From Paramoeba atlantica (taxonomy: Eukaryota; Discosea), in assembly GCA_977017575.1 (NCBI GenBank), contig CDRNVI010000039.1, positions 248,001 to 312,000 on the forward strand: a stretch of DNA of 64,000 nucleotides. The letters run 5' to 3'. The notes beneath the pieces were generated by a model, which was not told where the DNA came from, did no database searches, and saw only the letters and a program-made list of their open reading frames with translations. Position numbers and translations under genes: made by a program. The stretch's first letter is position 1; each line of letters starts with the position of its first letter. This document shows, in pieces, positions 39,132-49,700 of the stretch.

Positions 39132-39542
39132 GGTTGGTAGGACCAGTAGTAAATATCAAGTTATTTAATTAGCACGTACGCGTATTATGCCTATAAGTTG
39201 CTACTTTTTTGATCACACTCCATGTAAAAAGACCAACATTGATACGTAGATATTGATACCAATATGTAGGCTTCTTTAAAAAGTTACAAGTCGTATGAAA
39301 ATACAGTACTAGTAGGATCATGTTTCGTTGATTTCATTTAATTGACCCACAGTCCACAAGACTTGTGGACTATTAGTACTTGTCAAGTACTAATACCAAG
39401 ACCATACTACTGTAGCTTATTATTACACATACTACTGCAGCTAAACTGAGGTAATTAAACAAGAATCATAGGATGCTATCCTTAAGCGGCCTAATTAAGG
39501 ACCAAAAAAGTCTCGGATCAACGAAATCAAAGAGTACGAGGC
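39132..39542. other. Intergenic region with paired hairpins
   Basis: No gene is seen in 0.41 kb. Two adjacent strong hairpins lie at 39351-39371 and 39372-39394, and the word CATACTACTG(T/C)AGCT is repeated just after them. Confidence 0.5.
39351..39394. repeat. Two adjacent perfect hairpins
   Basis: The first has 10 bp arms AGTCCACAAG/CTTGTGGACT separated by one base (39351-39371). The second has 10 bp arms ATTAGTACTT/AAGTACTAAT around GTC (39372-39394). They abut with no spacer. They lie 3' of the dsRBD-like gene's start and 5' of the CDK stop in map order, so in the spacer between two transcribed genes. Confidence 0.8.
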
Positions 39543-40475
39543 CTACTTTCCTGATTTTGACTTTGTAAATATTGAGTGTATATTGCTAAAGTAAGGGTGT
39601 GAGAGCGCATTTTCAACTGTGATTCTATGCGTAGGTTCATATTGAAGCATCTCTCGGAGTAGATTACTGCCGTAAATTCCAACAGAACGAAAAGCGGTGC
39701 TTCGAAACAAGCTTGATTCTCGCGCGTGTGTAGACTTTATTGTGTCGATCACAACTTTTGTACCAGGATACTTGTGTAAAGAGGGCCAAGAATGAACAGT
39801 AGGAGACCCTAGATGACGGATAATTAATTTTAGTTGCTCGGATTCCGTCTTTCCTGGACAAAAAGGCTTTCCTTGTATCATTTCCGCAAATATACATCCG
39901 ACACTCCACATATCTACTGGAAAACCATAGTTTGAAGAACCTAGAATAACATCAGGTGGCCGATACCATAAAGTTACAGCTTCGTGACTATATTTTTTAG
40001 TAGGGATTCCTTCTACGCGTGCTAATCCAAAGTCTGCAAGCTGAAGCTTTTTATCTCCATCAATTAATATATTCTGTGGCTTCAAATCACGATGCACAAT
40101 GCTCTTCGAGTGGAGATAACGCAATCCTTCTAATATTTGAAAAAGGAACACCTTTATCTCGGTGTCAGGGTATAAAGGTCTTGCTACTGCATCCATATAT
40201 TTCTTTAAATCGTACTCGCAGTAGTTGAAAACAAGAGTAAGTTTTGGAAGACGAAACAAAACGTTCGAAAGTCGTATTACGTTGCGATGTTTTATATTTT
40301 TTAGAATGCAAACCTCACGAATTGCTGTAGCGGGTATTCCATCTTCGTGCTCTGTGATATTCATTCGTTTCAAAGCTACCACTTCACCAGTTACTTTATC
40401 ACGCGCCTTGTATACCACTCCATAGGTTCCTTCCCCAAGTCTATCTAGTTTTTCGTATCTTCCTTGTGCAGACAT
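39543..40475 (-). CDS. Cyclin-dependent kinase, CDK5/PHO85-like (cdc2-related kinase)
   Basis: A 310-residue protein kinase from ATG 40473-40475 (MSAQGRYEKLDRLGEGTYG); 37 upstream in-frame residues are hydrophobic and unlikely to be translated. Gly loop GEGTYGVVYKA, catalytic Lys in VALKRM, cyclin-binding helix PATAIRE in place of PSTAIRE, HRDLKPQN, DFGLARVEG and T-loop YSHEAVTLWYRPPDV, where most CDKs have WYRAPE; PHO85/CDK5 have WYRAPDV. The inhibitory Thr-Tyr pair of the Gly loop is conserved. The remainder (VDMWSVGCIFAEMIQGKPFCPG, EQLKLIIRHLGSP) is typical CDK. Kinetoplastids have about a dozen CRK kinases, and I cannot number this one; resemblance to the CDK5/PHO85 branch is by eye. Confidence 0.9.
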   Translation of the reverse strand: MSAQGRYEKLDRLGEGTYGVVYKARDKVTGEVVALKRMNITEHEDGIPATAIREVCILKNIKHRNVIRLSNVLFRLPKLTLVFNYCEYDLKKYMDAVARPLYPDTEIKVFLFQILEGLRYLHSKSIVHRDLKPQNILIDGDKKLQLADFGLARVEGIPTKKYSHEAVTLWYRPPDVILGSSNYGFPVDMWSVGCIFAEMIQGKPFCPGKTESEQLKLIIRHLGSPTVHSWPSLHKYPGTKVVIDTIKSTHARESSLFRSTAFRSVGIYGSNLLREMLQYEPTHRITVENALSHPYFSNIHSIFTKSKSGK

Positions 40476-40755
40476 CAGTAAAAATTTCTCGACATGTAAG
40501 TAAAACTTTAAGAGGGAATTAAGACCTAATAAGATGATGGGCAACCTTGTGAAAATGAATAGGCAATGACAGTTGTGTTTTCCCACTTACAGATACTGAA
40601 TTTTGTTCAACTTAAAAATAATTTGTTTACCCCCATTTTTCGGTATAATCGTTCCGAACCCGGTGATATTTCTATTCGAGAAAACCTGCGCCATGCAGTT
40701 CATGCGTAGGAAACGATTTGTACCCCTTTCAAAAGTGCAAGATTATTACGATAAT

Positions 40756-43700
40756 TTAACTCAATGCACAATTTTTTGATTTGTCAACTTCAAGTGAATA
40801 CCAAATTCTATACCTCGTGTGGTCCCTCGATGTCCTTATGGGATGAGATTCTTCTGCAAAATCTCTAGCATACCACCACATTCGGCAGTTATCAGAACCC
40901 TGGATCAGCCACGAGCCTAAAATGCGTCCTTCCTTCCGAAATAAGTTTTCTAAAGACTCTCTGCTTGATGATGATCCCGAAGGAAGAGCCCAGTTCGGCG
41001 GATCCCCAGGAAGGAGTTCCGAACTCCACCCAATTGAAGGATAAAATCTTTGGTTTTCAATGATGCTTATTGCTGTAGACAAAGGTAGAACGGTTCCCGA
41101 TGATGAGAAAGGTCGCTGACCGCGTTGTCTTGAGTAGCGAGAAGATTTGAGTTCCATGCGGAGTGAGCTCGCAAGGGATCCCGTTATGGTGGAAACTTCC
41201 TGAAAGAGACCGCCAACGGGCTTGGTGACAACTCCAATGAGAGATGAAAGTGAAGGTTTGCGCACGACATCGCTTACACCATGCACCATTTCTCGAAGCA
41301 AATGTTCTCCGGGTAAGACTGAATCATTGTTCCGTGAAATAGAGGGAGAGTGTGCCCCTGATCTTATCGTCGGAAGGGGAATTTCAAGACCAGCAGCCAG
41401 TGCCCTGCTTAAGTCGGATACACTTTGAAGTAAACCACCTGAGATGGAGCCAGTTAATTCTACTAAATGAGAAGGAGTTGCAATGGGTTCTTGAATTGTC
41501 GAGGCTGCGGCGTCAGAAATAGCAGAAAAAATCTGTAAGGGTACGCCAAAGACGGGTATATTTTTCATGTAATGGTAAACCGCAGCACCAAGATTACCTT
41601 GAATCGCATTTGAATATGCGAAAATCAAGCGTTGAGCAAGCCGTTTGTGATAGTCAGAAAGACCTCTTAGTTCAATACCTTCGATGCGAAGTTGCAACTC
41701 TTTCAGAGGTGGAATGCTAATCATAAAAGGAAAGCGTTCTGTTTCTTTTACATCATACTTTTCATATTGAAAGGAAAACAACACGCTCACATTCCCGATA
41801 CGAAACTCCTCGCATGCTAAACGACTAGGCAAGCAAAAGAAACAGTCATCACACTCTGTATTTTCCACTGAGTGTAGAACGTTGTGCAACTTAGCAAAGG
41901 ACACTTCAAACGACGATTCATATAATGTTGACAGAGAGCTAATTGAATCCCCACGAATTAGCTGTAACAGATAGCTGCTCATTGCGTAGACCCAATAATC
42001 CGTTAATCTCAAGGCAAAAGGAGAGAAGCACATATGAATCTTACGAAAAGTCATAGTATCTTGCCATTGCAACCAAGATCCGTCTTCCCAGAAGGCAACA
42101 AGAAATGGCGCTTTGCTTTGATTCGATGTGCACAAAATAAGATCAAAAGCAGGTTTTACTTGTAAATGGTTTTCGATAAGGATGTTACCTATATGTAATA
42201 TCCCGTGTGAACGCCTGTTAAACCAGGAAATACCATGAAACATATTTTTTAGATAAATGAGAGCATGCTCTCGAAGGAGTCGTGGATCTATTAGTGATAC
42301 TGAACCACCTTTGATCAAGTACTCGCACTTTACAGAACTTTTTTCTTCTGTAATGTGCGCGTTCTCTTCGTTTTCTCGAAGAAAGAGTACGAAGACCCCA
42401 TTTTCTTGAAGTAGTCGATAGGATACATGATGCGCATTGTTTTCACCATTGCAGCTTTCGAAAGAAGATACTGCCCCCCATTCTCGTGCAAAAGGCTTCT
42501 CCAATGGAATCTCAAAGGAGCAAGAAGAGTGAAGTACCAATGATGCAATGTTATCACATATTTCGATACGGGTAACCCTTTGCTCTCCGACAGAAAGAGT
42601 CTCCGAGCAAAACGCGTGTCCAAGAACAGTTTCTTGCAAAATATGGCCAAGTTTAAAAGACTGATTAGTCCAGTTTACTAGCCAAAGCGTCTTCCAATGC
42701 GTAATTGGTAAAATATTGACAACTTCTGTTCCAAATATTTCATTTGTTCGAGTAAAGAAAGGAGTTTTGCACAAGGTCCGTGAAATTCGATGCTGATCTT
42801 CCAGAGAAAAAGTGCGACCTTCACTGAAGGAAGCGCAACTACATTTAATTTTACAATTTTCACCGAAGTTGTGGTAAACTGGAGTGCTCGCCTTAGAGAA
42901 AAATTTAATGTGTTTCTCCGTTACTGCCCCCTTCATCGTGTAGGTGAAAGTCATATCGGAATCAGTGTAGTTACGCACAACGCGAGGGGCACTGATGTGC
43001 AAAATACGAGTCTGAGAATCTGAGACGGTTTCCAAACTGCACGTCACGTGAACTGAATCCTTCTGAGCACTCGAAAGAGCAACTACTTTTGGGACCAACA
43101 TAGACTGCACGTGAAACCAAGATGAGGAAACTTTGGAATTTAAAATGGACGCACAACATTGTAAATCATCATGATACCGCATTCCGGATATTTGCGGACG
43201 AGTTGAAAGTGCATGAAGAATATACACATGTTTTGATGACGAAGCGTGCGTTCGGAACCTTACTTGGAGAGGAAGATTCGTATGATTTAGGATAGCGAAA
43301 TCAGCGCTAAATAAGAGTTCCCTATAACCGCAATTCGCATTTACTTCATCCTTTAATTTCAGACAAACAGGAGGGCATGCTTGTGAACTCGTGCACGGTA
43401 ACGTGAGTTGGGTTGTCGCACATTGAGTGCGTAATTCGTAAAGTTCGACTTGTTCAACTTTTAGATGTAACTTCAATTCCTGAGAAGGATGAATTTCATC
43501 AATTCTGTATTTTTTTCCACTTTCCACGACAATCTCTACTGTGTTCTTGTTCTCCCACGAGTCATCGCAATGTGAAGCAACAAGTCCTTCCTCGGAAATG
43601 AAAGTAAGAGCCGGTTGTAGTGACAACAAGCTCAATCGTAATGGTACAGGAAGGCTATTCACAATGTAAATGGGTTCATAGAAAATAAGATGGGAAATAG

Positions 43701-46700
43701 CGAAGCACTCCTCATGACGATTGGTCTCCCAATTTGCAAGAAGGAACACATCACTCGTGTTTTCCCTGTGAAAGCGAAGGGTGGCGCTCCCATTCTTTTT
43801 TATTAGATTATTGCAAAAAATCACACTTTTTGACTCGCATAAAGCATTTTCGGTAGTTGAGGAACCTCCCGTATGAAGCAGAGAAGGTTGAATCTGATTC
43901 TCTAGTTGGTGAGGTATTGTAATAAACGAATTCGATGGGACAAGAATAACCGTTTTGTTAAGGACTAGTGAGTGACTAGAGCGATTCTCACATTTAATGA
44001 GTGCAGGTTTCTGCTCTGCAAGTTCATGGAGCGAATTATAGCGTTTCTTGGCATCGTCTATTGGAAAGTAATAAAGATAAATATGCATGAAACGTACCAT
44101 AATTTGATCTAAACTCCACGTGATGTAGCAGAGAAACGGGAAGTACAGCTGATAACCATTTTGACGCACGCGTATAACTTGTTTCTGATCTTTGGACCCC
44201 TCAACAGCAAAATAAATTCGATCGCTAGAGGAGCTAAGAGTTGTGTTTACTAACTGAGCAGCTTCCAGAGTAAAGGACTCGCAACGCTTTTCCGCGCTAT
44301 CTAGCTCAATAGAAAAGATATCTCTAGTATGATTCACAAGAGTGAGTTGTGAGGAGACCAATTTTCGGTTTAGTATTCGGCCCGGCAAGTTCATGAGACG
44401 GTGCCAGGTGATAGGGTTGATCACTATTGCACAATTTTCCACTTCAACTCTGTGGTATGTGCTATGAGTCTCACTTACCTTTGTATAACAAAGCTCCAAA
44501 TTTTCCAAAATTGGCTCAAGTATCCCAGTTTGATGCGAGGATGAACTGAAGTCAGTTTGTTTTAAGAGCAAGCATATATTTTTATGCTCACCTTTGATTT
44601 CTAGACTGCCAACGGTGAAGTTCAAAAGAGAGATATCTGATAAAAAAAGAGAAATATTAAGCCCTTGGACAAATACTTGAAAACGTTTTTTCGTGTTTTT
44701 AAACCATGCCCGTATCGTGGAGACGAGTTCTGTATCAAGAAATGAAGGTGAACCGTTGAACACTTCCGGGCTACGTAAATTACTTACACCCATGGACTCC
44801 AGTGTGGCGTACACATTTTCAAGGTTTAAGTTACCCCGAATTTTCGGAAGATGTAAGATAACATTGTTATTCTCTATACTACCTCGGACACATTGAGTTG
44901 ATGTCGAAAGGTCTTTGTTGCTTGAGAAACGCATCTTCCATGAAAATGACGTGTAGTCCACAGCACTAAGTGATTCCTTAGAACATTCTACTTGCATTTC
45001 AAGCATAGAAGACCAGCATTTTGGTGAACTCATCGGAAAGACAATATTAATTTTAACCTCAACGAACCCGTTAAGAGGCGACAAAAACGTTGTATCATTT
45101 GTCTCTTTGTTTAAGTCAGGTAACTTAGTTTCTTCGAATTCGTATGAGACGGAAGCTTCATCGACGTGAAGCATAGAGTGCTTACCGAGGCGCACAAAAT
45201 CGTTAATACTCGTCGCATACGGAATTTTGATTTTTCCGTTCTTGACACGCAGTCTAGTAAAATCAGGTAGAATAATCGCTTGAGTAGATGAAAACGTCCT
45301 CGAATCACGTGTGATTTCCAGTGTATGAGATGCAAGGTCAAGGACATAATCTAACAAATATTCTTCGACAATAAGTAAAACCTGGGAGGGAGATACGATA
45401 GCATTGCAGGAAAGTTGTGTTACACGATTTTCCAAAAGTAAACCCACAGTTAAGTCTGTTCGAAAGGGATTAATCTCCATGAAGCGAGTAACATCGTGTA
45501 TTAGGTGACGAAGTTCATTTAGATCAAGATAGAATTCTAGATGGTGGAGCTGCAAACGCCATTGTTTGGCAGAGTATGCTAAATGAAAACAATTGCTCGG
45601 GAATGTGCTTTGTTTATCTGCCTCCATGGAACTACCAGATGCGCAGCTTGAAAGTTGGTTGATCTCAAGGGATTCCAAAAAGTCATCGGAGCCTGTATCA
45701 CTTGATGCTCTCAACAAATGTTGAATTTCTGGGCTACCAGAAGTATAAACGACCCCTTCTTCTTCTCCTCCTCCTCCTCCTCCTCCTCCATGAACAGTAC
45801 AAAGAACAATCTTACGAATCAAAATTTCACCGTCTTGACCAGATAACGGTACCACAGAATCGATTCCTTTCGAAGCAATTAGGTCATGTAATTGGAGCTC
45901 TAAGCTATTCTTCGAGTCGCCCCCTAGCTCCATGATACAGGAAATGGCGAGAAAATGTAAGGAATATTGGTTAAGATTCATCAGAGCGGTCTGAAAAAAA
46001 TGCATAGAAAAAGAGTTTTCGTTTCTGCGTGGGGCACCGAAAGAATCGCATGGGAAAAAATTTCCGCCGATCAGCGTAGTGTATTGGTCTGAATTCAGCC
46101 TGAGAGTAATGTGAGGAAGCTGCGAAAGCCAACACCAGTGATATGCACTCGCTAAAAGAGCAGCACGCACAGGAAAGCTAAAAAGTGATTCGGTAATTAG
46201 CTTTACATTGAAGACTCCCGATGAATGCATTTGAAGGATTGGAGAGCCTAGAAGAAGTGCTTCAGCACCTGAAATCGAGACAGATGCATTTTGAGCATTT
46301 TGAGAAGCCAATTCAGATACCAAACTTTCATTGCTTTCCTCCCTCGATCGAGATAAGTCAGACCTGTTTTTCCCTCTTTCTCCAATTTCAGGAAAGTGTA
46401 AACAAAATTTACAGCACGTAAATCGCAGAAAAGGATCTTTTGAAAAAGTTTCAGATTGGAGATATGAAAGATTGGAACAAGAAAGATGCCCTTTTTTGAC
46501 ATGCCGCATAATTTCATCCGGGTTACTTTTATCGACTTCCGCTGTAAAAAAAGACAGAAAGCTTCGCCACAGAGAAGAACTGCATTCATAAAAAATCATC
46601 TGTAGAAAAACGAAATCTGCACTTAGGCGAAGAGAGGGTTGCTCTCTCCACTGTATTGATGGATTCTGAACCTCGCTTTGGAACTTGAAGCGGCGGAGGG

Positions 46701-49700
46701 TGAAGTTAGCTTTACAAAGAATATCGTGTGAGGAAGTAGACATCACAAAATCACCGATCTGGAGTGAAGAATCTGAGGCCGTGTGCCTAAAGTTAAGAAT
46801 TTTTGACAAGCCATTGTCCCAAGTGAAACGATGTTTCGAGTCGGCCAAAACAAATCTTGACGTGCGGTACAAGAATGTCGTCTTTCCCACGCGAAAATCG
46901 ACGGTCCAGCATGAATGAAAATAGGACTCGACGCCTAGGTTAGTACTCTTGGTGTCGACACTTGTACTATAAAATAAATCATTAAGAACTTCTTCGGATT
47001 GATCGCACTTTCTTAAACACAAGGCGTGATGAAAGAAGGTTTCATAAAATTCCATCAATTCGTCAATATGACCGACCTCCACCTTTCCAAGATAGACCTG
47101 AATAGTGTTTCTTGAAACTGCAGTGCATGTTCGCTCCCATTGCCAACCTGATTCTGAAAATATCAGGATGGGATCGTCCTTTGCTTTCCATTGTATAAGA
47201 AAATGATCCATAACACATTCCAAAAACGCGTCTTTCTTCTCAATTGTTTGATAAAAGTTCACGAAGGGCGCACTGTACATTTGCATATTTCTAATCGAGA
47301 TAACATAATCGTTGCACGACGCACTGCTCACATTTATAGAAACCTCTTTTAAGGATATGTTGAGCTGCATAGGGTCCCCCTCAACAGCTACGGAAACGAT
47401 ATTATCAATAAAAATTCTGGACGGTATGCTGATAAGTCTGTTCCAGGTTTCTAGTAAGACTTCACTCCGTACGGCGTGGATGACCGCAGTGTTTAATATA
47501 TCCGCGATCTCAAATTCACAAGCACCAAATTCGAGGTGTAGGGTAGGAATGTCGTTCAGCACGCCAAATTCGGTGATTCTGTGCTGTACTCCGAAGAAAC
47601 AACGCAAAAGAGGACATTTTATCAAAAACTGGGCAGCAGAAAAATCATTATTTGCACAACACTCAATCCCTTGGACTTCTATTTCGCCCGTTAACTGAGC
47701 AAGAGAACTCTGAAAGTCGTTAACGTTAGGAAATCTCTTGACAGCGGTGCAGAATTTTCGAGATTTAATACTAAGAAGAACGTTCAAAATTTCCGAACCT
47801 GAAGTAGAGCTGTGAGGCAGATCGATCACCATTTCGTCTATTTTGATCGCTAAATCGTTTTCATCATCCAAAGTTCCAGAGGAAACTCCTCCCTGAGAAG
47901 GAGAACCTTTGTCAGTGGTAGCGCATGTTATATCCACAGCTTGCTCCGAATAAAAGAGAAGAAATATGTCCCATAGCTCCTCTAAAAAGGATACCACTTT
48001 CGGTGCCAATACCATGTAAAAAGATCGCGCAAACAGATTCGTTTGAGAATGATTTCCAAAAGCTGGATCATATTTCACATCGCTTAATTTGAAATAGTCG
48101 TTACATGACTGAAGTATTATTTCGGGCTTAGAGGAAAGTAACTGAAGGCTAGATATCGACCCTGAGATAAGTTTTCTAGAATACGAAACCATAGGTTTGA
48201 CAACTAAAACCGAGTAGTTAGCTTCATGTGACGTCATTTCAGCTTCGATAGCACTAAATTCGAAAAGAAGAGTTAAGTGATCGCCAGCTCGCCTGGGAAT
48301 CGGCTTCTGAGTATCATATGTAATGTGTCCTGCCCATAAACCTATCTGCTCTCTGATCTCTATAAGATTCTTCTTTTTCAGACATATTGATAAGTTGTCT
48401 TTAAAAGTGAGAATTAAGCGCGGATCATCTTTCAACGTCTCATATGCACGTACATATTGTATCGTGAACGAAAATTTACGTAATAAACACACCTCTCCTT
48501 CGGAAAATAGGCATTTTACGGTGGCTCCGCAGACAAGCAGCGACTTGTTAGGTGATGAAGAGTCCAAATCAAGCACATGCTTTCGAGGTTGTTCGGGATT
48601 ATTGATTTCACGAATTTTCCCCATTGAAATCGAATCCATTTCCATAGTCACCCAATGTGAGAACTTGTTTAAGTTTTGACTGCGATCCGTGCACAGAATA
48701 ATTCTTGTGCTCTGGAAGAGCCCATCGAAATCAATATCGGAGTTCATTTGTTGAACCTTTGGACCTAAACAGTTCCGAATCGCGTGCTTATTACGGTCAA
48801 TCCCATGAGACGAACAATATACAAGAACATCATTCGCCCAATCAAACATACCTGGAGAAAGAATGCAACATAAATTTTTGATACACCAACTATATTTGGT
48901 ATGTACAGGAGAGGATAGCACGGAGATAAAGTGTGGGCCTCGACTATCCGATGTACTGCTCTTGAGTGAAAGAAGACTGTTAGAGACACATTTTTGAACA
49001 GGAGGATTTGTAATCTCGGAAGAATACATTATATCCTGATTAGCGACACAAGATGCCCAAATAATATTTGAGACTTCGAAGGAAAACGCTTTAAGATCAA
49101 GTCTCCAAGCAGATATCTCTTCATTATATTTTATGTCGCGTGTGAAGCCCAGCTCGCTCATTTCTATTTCCAATTGATAATTTTTATCGGATTCAATATG
49201 CACAGAAACTTCGCTCGTGATAATTTCGAACAACGATCCCGAAAACTCATCCACCGTACCATCGGATGCATTAGGTGAATTCAGATCATCTACAATATGA
49301 CGAATTTCAGCAATTTCTTCTGCGGTTGCACCATCTTGCTCAAATACTTTTTCCCCATACCACCATTCGCTCCAAGATTGTTTTCGCCCAGTGGACGACA
49401 CCTCATTGTTTAGCGGTGAGAGCAAACGGGGATCTTGTGCCGAAATTTCACGAAGAAGAATTTTGTAAACGGTTTTTCTCGAAGAGAGCACTTCTGATAG
49501 AGAGAGTTCTCTTTCCAGCAATCGGATTGTTTTCGGACGGGTAATAACATCGGGTAGAGAAAGATCCTCATTAGTTTTCTTTAGCATTCCTATAATGTGA
49601 TCACGATATACTTGCTCGTATTCTTCTTTGATTGCATTAAGGAAAATCCGTTTGTGTGCAACGTGCTTTCCTTTGAATATTAGATTTGCTGCATATTTCC

